Below are positions 41,800 through 52,905 of a stretch of DNA of 64,000 nt, piece by piece. The position numbers and the translations under genes are program-made. Source of the DNA: Microvelia longipes (lineage: Eukaryota > Arthropoda > Insecta > Hemiptera > Veliidae); contig JACMZG010001913.1 in the NCBI GenBank assembly GCA_018340805.1, positions 20,987,275-21,051,274 on the forward strand, written 5' to 3'. Every line of letters begins with the position of its first letter. Position 1 is the stretch's first letter. Below the pieces are notes generated by a model that saw only the letters and a list, made by a program, of their open reading frames with translations, was not told where the DNA came from and did not search any database.

Positions 41800-42785
41800 C
41801 GCTAGCAGTTTCTAGCTTCGTATTTAGCATGTCATCTCGAGTTTTGAGATTTCATATCAGGTAGGAATACACACAGGCATAAAACAAAATTCAAAAAGTC
41901 ACCACAATAACATGTGTGAGAGTAGTTTACGGCTGCAGAGTTAGATTTTTGCTCCGCGTAAGCGTAAGAGAGAAATCGGATTTACAATTTATGAAGGTTA
42001 GAAAAATACACACACAGAGCATATGACGAATCTAAAAAGTACCTCACACATCAAAATTATGTTACTAGTTTAGGCTGTAGGTGCATAATCAAATAAAACT
42101 ATTCGTTCTCCAGTTAGTTTCTTCCGCGCCGCGTTTAGCGTAAGAATGTTCAAATTTGAGATTGATGAAGGGGGACTGCACGCGAACATAGACGAAACTC
42201 TAAAAAAGTCCTTCCACACATCAAAATCCGTCACTGGATTTAGGCTGTAGTGATTAAACCATATACAAACTATCGTTCTCTAAGCTTAGTTTTGCGCTCG
42301 TGTTTGTCCGTCAGAATACGAATTTGAGATTTGATGAAGTGGGAATAGCACGCGAACCATAAGACGAATCTAAAAAGTCCGTACACATCTTCAAAATCCG
42401 GTCATAGTTAGCGCTGTAGGTGCTTAAACATATAAAATTACCGTCGCTAGCTTAGTTTGTTGCTCCGCGTTTAGCGTAACCCATGTCGAATTCGAGGTTT
42501 TAATGAGGCTAGAAATGCACACCGAGGCAATAAAGACGAATCTAAAAAAAGTCCTCACACATCCAAATCCTTTCGGTATAGTTTAGGCTGTAGGTGCCCT
42601 AACCCATTAAAAAAATATGTTTGCTAGCTTAGGGTTATTCGCTCTCGCGTTCAGCGTAGGAATGTCAGAATTTAAGATTTTATCGAAGCTAGGAGATCCA
42701 CGAGCATAAAGACAACAAAAAAGTCCTCAATATTGTCCAAAAATCCGTTCAGTAGTTTAGGCTTAGGTCGCGTCAACAAAATATG
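41800..42785 (+). repeat. Satellite-like array, about 170-bp unit, 6 copies
   Basis: TTTAGGCTGTAGG boxes recur at about 41928, 42071, 42241, 42411, 42583 and 42757. Shared unit segments are CGTTCTCTAGCTTAGTTT, TTGCTCCGCGTTTAGCGTAA, GACGAATCTAAAAAGTCC and CACACATCAAAATCCG. Units differ by many 1-3-base indels. No coding frame survives. It lies inside the composite inverted-repeat region. Confidence 0.8.
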
Positions 42786-43139
42786 CGAGAATAAGAAGAA
42801 GAATAAGGAATAAAGAAGTCGTCCAAAATGTACATTTTCAAAACCTCTGTATTTCTCCCACTTCCTGCTTGGCCGATTTGGATGATTTTTTTTTTATTCT
42901 TGATCTACAAGGCATGCCTTTAAGGATATTATAATAGTTTTATGTACCTATAGCTGTTTTTACGCTACAGACCTCAAAAACCCCACTTTGTTGCTTACAT
43001 AAATCATAGACACGGCAGCTTACAGTAGAAGTTTTTGACTTTGGTTTATGACTAAGGCGGGGTATTTTACTTTCTGGTCTGACTTGCGGGGCGGAAACCG
43101 CTGCTGCGTTCCTAATAAAAGAATTTTACACTATTATCA
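42786..43139. other. Right flank of the satellite composite
   Basis: It includes AAGGCGGGGTATTTTACTTT (43050-43075), similar to the arm motif of the inverted repeat. The rest is unassigned. Confidence 0.4.
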
Positions 43140-43895
43140 AAAAATCGGTACAGGGTACCTCGGACACTTTCCTCGGTCACACGTATTTGCTACGCCTCAT
43201 CCTCCCTGGCTTTAGGGACTCGGCTTGGTCCTCCGAAGCAAAAAATTTCATCTACAATTACAGCTGCGAACTCGTTTCGCTCGGCCCTAGATTAGCTTAG
43301 TATATACATCCCGTTTAATCTGACGTCACCCATTTCCAGCACTGACCACGCCCAATGCTGCCTTACCTTCTATGCCGATCCAAACAAACAACATAGATAT
43401 ATTTGTTTCGCTATCTTTGAAATACGAAACTTTGTACACCATTGATTGCGTCAAGGTATTTACATGTATCATGATTTTTTACATTTTTTAAAAAAAAAAA
43501 CGTACACAAGTTATTCCATAAAAATTGAACTAACGCTGATATGTTAAGTCTTCTAAATACCTACATGCGTGCCAAATTTTTAATCGATGTATAATTTTAC
43601 CGCTTATTATGATTTTTCGGATTTTGGCTAGTCATTACGGGTTAATGGTCATAAAAAACACTTTTCCGAATAGCACAACTACCAGCGGTGGACTGATTTT
43701 TTGTTTAAAGTTTCAACTATCTGTAAATACACTAGGAGCTACATGATAACAGACACACAAACACACCCACAGACAACTTTTGAAAACCACTCAGGAGGTT
43801 TAATTACACCTTAAACGGATAATTCCGTGACCTCCCGGTTCGGAATTTTTGCAAAATTATACTTTTCCCATATCCTACGTATAAATAAGGAAAAG
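43140..43895 (-). mobile_element. Family A repeat, full length, minus strand
   Basis: On the minus strand: 5' hairpin (TACTTTTCCTTATTTATACG ... GGGAAAAGTATA), CACGGAATTATCCGTTTAAG, TGTTATCATGTAGCTCC, TGGCACGCATGTAGG, TCAATGGTGTACAAAGTTTC, 5S-like core (43321-43380: GTGGTCAGTGCTGGAAATGG), GGCCGAGCGAAACGAG, then GAGGTACCCTGTACCGATT and a T-run. Both termini are present. Confidence 0.9.
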
Positions 43896-43954
43896 TAAAT
43901 ATATTAGTGTGTGCAGACATACTCCTTCTTGCGGATATATGCCACACACACAAC

Positions 43955-44015
43955 CAAATATATATATATATATTATATATATATAAATATATATATAAAT
44001 ATATATATAATACAC
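43955..44015. repeat. (TA)n microsatellite
   Basis: TATATA run between CACACACA edges, 60 bp after the family A 5' end. Confidence 0.85.
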
Positions 44016-44179
44016 ACACGTTACATATTTATTCTTTTTGATTTGAGCGAATTTATTTTGAAAAAATTCACTACTAAGTGGTGAAATGAGGTCCTCGAGT
44101 AAATAATAGCTTGGGGTAGACCACGCCATTATTTTTTTCCATAAATTTTATTCGTTATTTTTAACGATATTTTAATTAT
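44016..44179. other. Unassigned spacer
   Basis: I recognise nothing in this spacer. Confidence 0.35.
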
Positions 44180-44430
44180 TTTAATGTTTCTCTATTTTGG
44201 ATTAATTCCAAAATCTAATCAGTCCTATCTTTCTTATTACTTAAATTTTGTGCCAAGTTTCATTGAAATTGGAACAGAAATTAGTATCATAAATATACAG
44301 AGACCAATTTTTCGATTTTTTTCGAATCTGAAAGATGAAACGTCGCCATTTGATAAAACATAAGTGTTACATTTTTTGCTAATCCAACGCTTTCCTTTCT
44401 TTTATAAGGTAAGAAAGCATTTCGGGTGAA
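44180..44430 (-). mobile_element. Family C dispersed repeat
   Basis: It shares GCCAAGTTTCATTGAAATTG, CAATTTTTCGATTTTTTTCG, GAAACGTCGCCATTTGATAA and AATCCAACGCTTTCCTTTCT with the copies at 16.5 and 48.9 kb. No coding capacity. Confidence 0.55.
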
Positions 44431-44945
44431 CGATATATTTTTCTTGCATTACAATACTATTCTTGTTTCAACATTTTTATATATTGGCCATAAATTAATT
44501 CTCTTTAAATTTATCGTTTAACGTATTAAACACAAAAATAATAATATTTATCGTTGTATTTAATTTTTTATTGTTTTGTCAAAGCCATTTGTAGCTTTCC
44601 GGCCCTATTGTGTCGGATTTTCATTTTTCTCGTAAGTTAACAAGGATAAAACTGAAGGAAATAAATTAAATATTAAATAGTGGAAAATGGAAAAATATAC
44701 AACGGAACGGAATGGTATAAATGAGCAAAAAAGAGCTTCTCTTTTCTCTGGAGAATATTTCTCACTGAATGGGAACCAACAAAATAACTGCGAAAAAAAA
44801 TAACAGCGTACGAAAAATATAGCGGAGTTTCTCTAAATATTAAAATTGTTTATACCCTCATTTTTGTGTTGATTTACTTATTTAACCTTCCTACATGCCT
44901 TATTATCCAAATTACTATGCATAGATCCCTTATTAAAGAGCATTA
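44431..44945. other. Unassigned AT-rich
   Basis: This AT-rich stretch contains nothing I can assign. Confidence 0.35.
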
Positions 44946-44953
44946 CTCTAGAG

Positions 44954-45874
44954 CAGCGTTTCCCAATCTTTTCAGTACCGCGACCCTATACTTTGCTTTT
45001 CTAAAGTTTGGCGACCCAAATGCATTTATTTTGCATAACCTGAAAATTGCAGGCGTTTTTATTTATTGCCGAACTAGTTATGACCCTTCTGACATCGTCA
45101 ATCGTCAAATCATAATTTTCATGAGGTTTTTATACTTAAATAGAAAACTACAAACTAATTGGAGTTCAAAAGAAGTAAATTATATAATTATATAATAGCA
45201 ATAAAATATAAAAAATATAAAAATTAGCATTGTAAATATAAAAATGAGCATTTATTATTAAAGGAAAAAAATCAAATAATGATTATAGTAAACAAAAAAA
45301 AAGAAAAAAATAAAATATGTAAAATCATATTAATGGCTAATTTGTTGCTGTTGGTTCCACTAAAAGTCAAGTCCTGTTTTATTAATTCATTTCACTATTT
45401 TAATTAAAACGCAAAACTATAAAAAATAAACTGGTGAAACAAAGATAATTAAAAAACTTGTACGCGATATTAAATTAAACTACGTTAATGTTTGTTAGAA
45501 CCAAATTCACATATAATTGAACATTATAATTTTAATAACCCAAACCTTTAAAATAAGTAATAAGAAACTGCTAAACACAGTATTATCATAGGTATTACAA
45601 TTCATCAAGTTAGCAAGATTAGATAAAGGCGGGTGCCTCTGTCGGTAAAGACTTCTAAGAAATTTTTTGGCCACGGCTTCTTTTGTTATCGCATGTTTAA
45701 AGTATTATCAATTCTAAAATAATATCTGTTTAAACAAATCTGTTATTTGCTTATATAATCTCTTTTCACATAAATCTTTGTCATTTTTGGTTGTTACTAA
45801 TAAAAAATTTGGCGACCCAAAAAGTTTCATTCGCGACCCAATCTGGGTCGCGACCCATGGGTTGGGAAGGGCTG
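44954..45874. mobile_element. Non-autonomous hAT element with SPIN-like ends
   Basis: The ends are CAGCGTTTCCCAATCTTTTC and GGGTTGGGAAGGGCTG, inverted to each other, flanked by the 8-bp duplication CTCTAGAG (44946-44953 and 45875-45882), the hallmark of hAT insertions. Subterminal motifs are CCGCGACCC on the left and the palindrome GGGTCGCGACCC (45845-45856) on the right, plus AAAGTTTGGCGACCC and AATTTGGCGACCC inside both ends. As I recall them, SPIN-type hAT elements have CAGCGGTTCTCAACC ends with the same GGGTCGCGACCC motif. The 921-bp interior is AT-rich and encodes no transposase. A 109-codon open frame overlapping the left part (44866-45195) is not taken as coding. Confidence 0.85.
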
Positions 45875-45954
45875 CTCTAGAGTACTATGTTGTTAGCAAA
45901 ACGTTATATTAAAATTATTAAAATCGTAATATGTCTAACTTGATTTAAAATAAA

Positions 45955-46885
45955 ATTGGATACAGGGTACCACGGAACTTTTTATCGTTACATCGGATTC
46001 GCTACGCTCATCCTCCCAACTTCGGACTCGCTTCGCTCGTCCTCAGAATATACAAGTCGTTAAATTAATACTGCAACAGGTCTTCATCCTCAGATAGTTA
46101 ATTTATCCGTTTCATTCCTAGCGGTCACCCATCCAGGCACTGACCTCCCCCGATTCTGCTTAACTTTTATGATCCAACAAAAATCATAGATGTACTTGTC
46201 GTATTGAAACGACTGGTGTACTTATTTATTACGTAAAGGTATATACTTGTACCAAATTTCAATTCAATCAGACCATTTTCCTATTTATATCTATAAGATA
46301 TTTTTCGAAAATTCATTTCTCGAAATTATTGCTGGTGTACAAAAGTTGTTTATTCAATTAAATAAGACGGTAGTTGTAATAAAACGTTGATTACGCTAAG
46401 TTTAGCAAATAACTTCTCAAGTTTATCTTACACTCATTTGAAACGATTAGTGCGAAGTAAAGATTTATAAGATAAGATAGATTTGGTCGGTAGAGTTACG
46501 CCCTTTTCTTTAGAAGCTTGTCAACTTAAGTTTATTTTTCTTTGTCGATTAGGCCGTGTTGCCGTGTTTTTTAGATTTTTTAAAGAAAGCGTACAGTCAT
46601 GTTATAAAAATTGAACAAATGCTGATAATGAAATGAAACTTAACACATATGTTAGTTTTATAGTTTTTGTATACAAAGTTTTAACTCTCTAAAATAAATA
46701 CACTGGGAGCTACGATGATAAAACCCTTACATGTGTACAGGCAGAAAACTTTGTAAAAACCTCTCAGGAGGTCTTGAAAACACCTGAAACAGAAAATTCC
46801 AGTGACATCCTGGTTTCAGATTTTTTTTCAAACGCAATATTTTTCCTATATTACCTTTTGTAGAAATGAGGAAAAGTAAAAATTA
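45955..46885 (-). mobile_element. Family A repeat, full length with insertion, minus strand
   Basis: Minus-strand order: 5' hairpin (TACTTTTCCTCATTTCTACA ... AGGAAAAATATTG), CCAGGATGTCACTGGAATTT, TTTTATCATCGTAGCTCCCA, CATTATCAGCATTTGTTCAA, then about 270 bp of extra sequence (46310-46580). It continues with the GGTACAAGTATATACC segment, 5S-like core (46117-46175: GGTCAGTGCCTGGATGGGTG, then ACCGCTAGGAATG), GGACGAGCGAAGCGAGTCC, GGATGAGCGTAGCGAATCC, and GTACCCTGTATCC. Confidence 0.85.
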
Positions 46886-48640
46886 GAATATCACACTCAC
46901 TCTTACTAATTTTCTGCTTTCTTTTGTCTTTATTGAAACATTTCATTCATGTGACTTACCTCATAAGCGTAATTTTTTAATTAAAAATTTGCATTTTACC
47001 TTTATTTCTTTACATTGCAATTTGGCGTTTGAAATCGTCCAAAATTTTATGACACAAATCATCTTAAAAATGGATCGAATCTATTCTAAATTGTAGATCG
47101 GGAAAATGTAGGTTTTCTTCCTTTGGATGTTAGTGAAAAACAATTTCTATTTTAACGGTGTTGAAAAGTAAACGTTTGTGTTGGGCAGCTGCAAATATTA
47201 GTTTGTACAATATTGTTGCAAAAATCTTTTCTATTTCTTCCCATCCCCACACTTCACTTTTTATATTTTTTTTGTATGTTAAATGTCTGAGCAACCAACT
47301 ATCTAACACCATCAGGATGTAAATAAAAGTCTATCCACAAATAAATTTCAACCAATGTAATGATGGCAAAAATATATAAAATATAAAAATATATAAATAT
47401 AAAATCCACTAGCGCTTATAATTTAAATAATAAAAATATCTTATAATTTTAATATAACACCATCAATTATAATTAGTATAAAGGGGGTAGGAAAAATCCT
47501 AATCTTCTAACCCTAAATATTTGTTGGTTATTTTTGGTTGAAGGTTGTTAGTTATTGTTGGTTTCTAAAAATGGGTATTGGCCAAAAAACAGTTCCAAAA
47601 TGTGACAAAAAAATCCTGCCAAGGAGGGGGGGACAGAAAAAGACAATTTACCTAAATTTCTATACAACCCTCTGTTGTAACAATCATATAACTCGAGATC
47701 TTGACGTTTAACAGTTATTTATGTTACCGGATAACATTTTATATTGTGATTCTTTAACCCAGTCAACATTATATCATAAAACTAACTTAAGTACTACAAC
47801 TTAACTACTATTTGATGCTAATTACCTTTTAAGGGAGTTTTCGTTTTTCTTATTTTATTATTTGCTGAATGTAATTTCCGGACGTTTCCTTACTTTTAGC
47901 TGTTGTTAAACATACACAATGGAAGGTAAACGAAATTGTCCAAAAAACATAAATATTTAAAATACAAAAAAAAATAGTAAAACCATAAATATTTTATACA
48001 CTAGAGATTAAAAAAAAAGTTCTAAACATTCTCAAACAAAGTAAAAAAATATAAATAAATAAAAATATAATAAAAATGAATGTATTAAAGGGACAAAAAG
48101 GGCATAAATTCAAGCGTAAAGCAAAAAAATGTTTTTTGTGTTTTGAAAATTATGTAAAAATAGTTTTTATTCTGAATAGGTTTGTAAGAGTTAATGCTTT
48201 TCGAGTATTTTCTTTTGTGTTGAACTTTCCGTGATTCTTTTTTTTTAAAATAATTTGTGTCCTTAAAGGTGAGGTTGCAAGTGACATGCTTTTGAATTGT
48301 TCTTAATGTGTAGGAAGGAATGATATTTAATATTTACTTTTCTCTATAGAATCGAGTAGCAGTGGAAAAGAAAAACATGAATGGAAACCTTTTCATTGAA
48401 TATTTATGATTTAGCACATTTGTATTGTAAATTTTGAGTTGAAAATTGGTATCTGACATGATATTGTTGTCTGATATGTATAAAAATCATTTTATTTATT
48501 TGCAAACTTCCCTATTTTTTTGACAAATAGTAAATTAATACCAATTAATTTACTAATTTACTTTTTATTAATTTAGTAATTTACATACCAAGGGAGGAAA
48601 CAAAGTCATTACGCCCCGATTTCTTCTTGTAAGTTGGTTT
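46886..48640. other. Unassigned AT-rich
   Basis: CCTCATAAGCGTAATTTTTT at 46962-46985 belongs to the CTTATGAGG short-repeat set (minus strand). Nothing else is recognised over 1.7 kb. Several A7-A8 tracts occur. Confidence 0.35.
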
Positions 48641-48641
48641 G

Positions 48642-48655
48642 AGGCGCTAGCGCCT
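48642..48655. repeat. Perfect 14-bp palindrome AGGCGCTAGCGCCT
   Basis: A GC-rich perfect palindrome within AT-rich DNA, close to GATTCGCTTCGCGGAC (48707-48722), which recalls the family A GAGCGAAGCGAG box. Confidence 0.6.
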
Positions 48656-48749
48656 TAAAAGCCCTTCCCACAGTAATCTTGCCTTTTTACAGTAATCACG
48701 CCTCCCAGATTCGCTTCGCGGACTAAATTTCATATTTATCCCTACATTT

Positions 48750-49140
48750 CTTCCAACTTTGCTAAATCAATAATTAAAGCTTTATCACGTCATAGAATAT
48801 TTTTCCGGATAACACAACTGGAACTAAATATTGATTTTTTTTTTTATTAAGTTTTAACTTTTTGCAAAAACGCATTAGGAGCTACGATGATAGCAGACAC
48901 GCACATACAAACAGATAACTTGATTTCTAAACCACTCGGTGGATCAGCCGTTTAAAGTGTATCGTGCTTACAAGAAATATGTGCATTTGTATGTATGCAT
49001 GCACTCATGCATACTCACAGACACTATTTTTTCGATTTTTGGGATCTGCTGTTGCTAAAACGTTGACATTTTATTAAAAAAATGGGTATTACATTTTGTC
49101 CCATTGCAATGCTTCCCTCCCTTTAAGAGGTAGTGAAGAA
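48750..49140 (-). mobile_element. Family A 5' fragment followed by family C
   Basis: 48750-48935 on the minus strand carries GTTATCTGTTTGTATGTGCG, TATCATCGTAGCTCC and TTATCCGGAAAAATATT from the family A 5' body. 48940-49140 carries the family C motif set (TTTTTTCGATTTTTGGG, AAAACGTTGACATTTTATT, CATTGCAATGCTTCCCTCCC). Confidence 0.5.
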
Positions 49141-49780
49141 AAAATGATTTAAGATCAAAATAATAAAAGTAATGTGTCTAATACAAATGAAATAAAACAC
49201 AAATAAAAGCTTAAAATATTTTAATAGTTTTCTACAAATGGGTTCAATTGTCGTAGCAGATAAAGCATGACGGAATTCAATCTAGTTTGCATCTACATTG
49301 TTTCCTCCCGATCCTAAAGAAATTAATTTGCTTACAATCAACTATTAGTTTCCTCATAAAATCTTATTATGTATCTCTTTAATTGCCATTATAAGAAGAA
49401 TATTTCTGGTTTAGGGTTTTTAGTGCAGCTTACCTGCAACAATGTAACCGTTTCACATTTATTTTGCATATATTTTTATTATTTGTCTGTTTTACTTTTA
49501 CATTACAAAGGCTTTAGTAATAATGAACAAAAATTATTTGCACCATTACTATTTAACATTTTTTAACTTTTTTATTGAATAATACAATAACAATAATTAT
49601 CACAAGTATTAGAGTTTGTTCAGTTTTAGTGGATTGGCAAGAAAAACAATCCAGTGATTTGCGATTCAAAGAGATAGTTGTAAGGTTGGCAATCCCAATG
49701 GTGGGAAAACGAAAGGGTGATCATACAAATTTTTATCATAGGATCAGCATTGGAGTCGATCAAAAGTATTTACTACTTAA
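49141..49780. other. Upstream of the LINE fragment, unassigned
   Basis: The LINE 5' boundary could lie here. 49610-49780 has open frames without recognisable domains. Nothing is firmly assigned. Confidence 0.3.
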
Positions 49781-49783
49781 TTA

Positions 49784-51043
49784 GTGATAAAAGAGTTAAA
49801 AATTAACAAAAAAATTAGAAACCTGAATACTTATTTTAACGTTAATCACCCTTTCGTTATCAATTCTTTATCTGCGACGGAGGCGCTGCTACGGACTTTG
49901 AATTGTAAATTGAACTCAGGCATCTCAATATGCCTGAGATATGATAAGATATATTTTATCATGGCATTGACGCTTATTAATAAAGGGGTTCCACAGGGAT
50001 CCATTTTAGGCCCTATTCTTTACCTTCTAAGCACGAATGATATGCCAATGTTCATGGACCTAACTAATACAGAAAAGATATAGAAGACTTACCTACCTTT
50101 GCAGATGATTCCAACCTGACTCACGCCATTCTGACGAAACTAAGCTGAAAAAAATAGGAATCAAAGATTAAGTAAAATGGAATATTGGTTTAGTAGCAAT
50201 GATTTACACTAAATAAAGATAAAACACAGTCATTAATCATAAGTCTCCGACTTGATTACAAACAACAACCAGTAAAATTTCTGGGAGTCACAATTGACGG
50301 TAAATTAAATTGGAAAGACCATGTCACAACAATGACTAAAAGTATTGCTAGGTACTTATTTGTTTTAGAAAGTTAAAAGACTCGTTACCAGAAGAAATCT
50401 TGTGCTCGTCTACAAATCTCTTGTTCAGAGCAGGTTAAATTATGCTATTATGCCTGGGGACACGTCAATTTAGATCCATTGCTTATTTATCAAAAAAAGA
50501 TAATTAGAAGAATAACGGGAGCCAAACCTGGTTCACACTGTCAGTCTTCATTTAAGAGACTGGCAATAATGACTGTCATAAATCTTTTTATTTTTAATTC
50601 TGTGCTCTTTATTAAAAAGAACTTAAATAAATTTAAAACCAATGATGACCAATTAGAACCAATGAACCAAAACCAAGTGATTATCATAGATATAATACAA
50701 AGAATACACTCTACTCTAAGTACACTCTACTCTAAGTACTAAAATGTACTTACAATACCAACTCATAGACTTAAGAAGTCAGAAGTGGGTCATAGTGTAT
50801 TGGGGGTAAAACTTTTTAATCATTTAGATGTAAAAATTCAAGAGCTGCCAATAGATCATTTCAAAAAAGCCGTAAAAAAGCCTTGACAGAGCAGCCTTTT
50901 TATAGTATTAATGAGTACTTCTCTAATAAAATTATGTTTGAGTAATTTATGTTAGTTCTAATTTTTGTATATTTGACGATTTGCCATTGTACTTGTATTA
51001 GTATTTATGCAAATAAAGATTTATTTATTTATTTATTATTTAT
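49784..51043 (+). pseudogene. Decayed non-LTR retrotransposon (reverse transcriptase region)
   Basis: The fragment preserves reverse-transcriptase landmarks in order but in shifted frames. INKGVPQGSILGPILYLL (from about 49976; the GVPQGS codons begin at 49985) is followed by TFADDSNLTHAIL (FADD at 50098-50109, the polymerase catalytic box). Then come WFSSNDL, LNKDKTQSLI and FLGVTIDGKLNWKDHV (about 50278-50326). The C-terminal end reads KLFNHLDVKIQELP, ending KIMFE-stop near 50945. The 3' end is AATAAAGATTTATTTATTTA with (TTTA)n. An intact LINE ORF2 would be far longer, and only the last third of the RT and the tail remain, with several frameshifts and stops. The motifs suggest a Jockey/CR1-like clade, uncertain. 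Product when intact: reverse transcriptase for target-primed integration. Confidence 0.8.
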
Positions 51044-51128
51044 GAAGTTAAGGGAGAAGCAGGAGAGGGGAGTATTGATTCAGATTAATTTCCTGATACC
51101 AAAAATATATTTCTGAAAAACTTATATA

Positions 51129-51788
51129 TACAGGGAGGTACATTTCATATACATCACCCTGATTACTCAGGTCCGTACGCAGCTATAGCGATAAAAATTG
51201 GTATCTACCCCCACCAAGATGACCCCTAGGAATTTAAATACCTAATTATTTTTTTTTTGTTATCGTATGGTATAGTAATCTAATTACCCAAATTGTTTTT
51301 CTACGGTAACTTTTAAAAGGATCATTTCTGAAACTGTTGTATACTGGATTATTTTATACCGATATCACTAAATTCCGGCAATTTTTCCCAGACCTATATT
51401 TTCTCCATTCAATGAATTAAAAGTAATGCATTCTGGTGTACCAGTAAGGTTATTTTTATTATAAATAGTATTAGTACTTATGTACGCCAAACGATAACTT
51501 AAGTAAAAATTACCGAAATTTAATTGTACTGGTTTCAAATTCTACAGGATATGCAAAATTTCTGAAAAAGTTAATATAAAGGTAAGCTTCAATTTTAAAT
51601 TTTAAAGTAACAGTAGAAAAACACAATTTAGTAATCAAATCATACATGCTGGACGATTACCAAACAACGAATTAGGTATTTGAACTTCCAGTGGTTCACT
51701 TAATAGGGTTAGGCACCAATTTTATCGCGATAACTCCACACCAAGCTGAGTTAATTAGGGTGATGTATTTTAAATGTATAACCCTGTA
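51129..51788. mobile_element. Fold-back element with TACAGGG ends
   Basis: Left end TACAGGGAGGTACATTTCAT and right end (complement) TACAGGGTTATACATTTAAA; both are followed by ATACATCACCCT. The arms extend about 180 bp (51129-51320 and 51595-51788). The target appears to be TA in a TATATA context. The interior is AT-rich and non-coding. Confidence 0.75.
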
Positions 51789-51799
51789 CATTACTCTGT

Positions 51800-52350
51800 A
51801 TGGGTTAATGGCACATTAAACAAATTTCTGGACAGCACAACTACAACTATAGACTGATTTTTAACAAAGTATCAACTCTCTAGCATAAATACTCTAGGAG
51901 CTGCGATGATAACGGACATATACACACACACAGGCAGACAACTTTGCAAAACCCACTTGAGAGGCCTTAAAACACCTGAAACGGATATTTCCGGTGACAT
52001 CCCGGAGTCGGATTTTTTGAAAATTCAATACTATTCCCGGATATATTTACGGTTCAAAATTATGAAATTTGGCACGAGTGTATCCTTAGTTTAATAAGTA
52101 AGTATACAAAATTTCATTTTAATACGGCAAGTATATCTACGATTTTTTTTGGAAACTAAAGATGAGCACTACAGCTACGAGCGAGATGTTTTACCGTCTG
52201 AGAAACGAAGTGAATCTAAAGACTTATTGCAGTATAAATTAGAGGATTCCCATATTCTGAGTACGAGCGATGCGAGTCCGAAGGGGTTTGAATAAATTTA
52301 GCGGATTTGACATAATAAGGAGAAATTTCAAAGCCCCTTGTACCCGAGTT
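51800..52350. mobile_element. Family A copy with inverted 5' half
   Basis: 51800-52050 is the family A 5' part on the minus strand (GTTATCATCGCAGCTCCTAG, GAAATATCCGTTTCAGG, CCGACTCCGGGATGTCACC as minus-strand reads). From 52056 the 3' part continues on the + strand (GAAATTTGGCACGAGTG, AATAAGTAAGTATACAAAAT, CGAGCGATGCGAGTCCGAAG, GCCCCTTGTACCCGAG). The 5S core is missing or degraded at the junction-proximal side. This arrangement is what twin priming produces during target-primed reverse transcription. Confidence 0.7.
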
Positions 52351-52735
52351 TTTGAAATAAAGTCAAGGACAAAATTTAGATAAAATGAAGTTAACTCGGT
52401 AAATAAAACGATACGGCTGAATTACAGTGTTTTAAATAAACTGAAATTAAATTTAATTCCATAGAGAAAAAAATAAACGGGTGAGAGCAAATAATTTTAT
52501 TAATTCAGTTAAAGACGTGACAAAATTATTTAAAACTAAAACTAATTTTAAAAATTGACATAAAAAGTATAAGAAAAGTGAAAGATAGAACTAGAAATTA
52601 TTTACTTTCTGACTGTTCTTAAATTAATCATATCTTTATTACATTTTTATTCTTTTAGCATGAATGCGTTTTGTGTGTATTATCTTTCGTGTTTTAGGAA
52701 TTCTTTTTGGTTTTAATTCAAAAATCGAGCTTGAA
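52351..52735. other. Unassigned AT-rich
   Basis: The stretch shows no recognisable feature. Confidence 0.35.
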
Positions 52736-52737
52736 GT

Positions 52738-52905
52738 AACTCGAAACTTATTCACATTTTTATTTAGCTACGCTCATTTTCAAAATATCGGACTCGCTTT
52801 GCTCGTCCTCAAAAGATATAGGAATATCCCTTTTATTCTCAACGGTCACCTATCCAAGGATTGATCTTGGTTGATGTTGCTTAACAGTAGTGTTTTGTAT
52901 GGACC
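52738..52905 (-). mobile_element. Family A fragment with 5S core, minus strand
   Basis: The minus strand carries CACTACTGTTAAGCAACATC, AATCCTTGGATAGGTGACCG, GGACGAGCAAAGCGAGTCCG and ATGAGCGTAGCTAAA. Both ends are missing. Confidence 0.65.

Noticed and set aside
44866..45195. 109-codon open frame as a hAT transposase remnant
   Set aside because: It starts outside the element and has no DDE/RW or dimerisation motif of hAT transposases.
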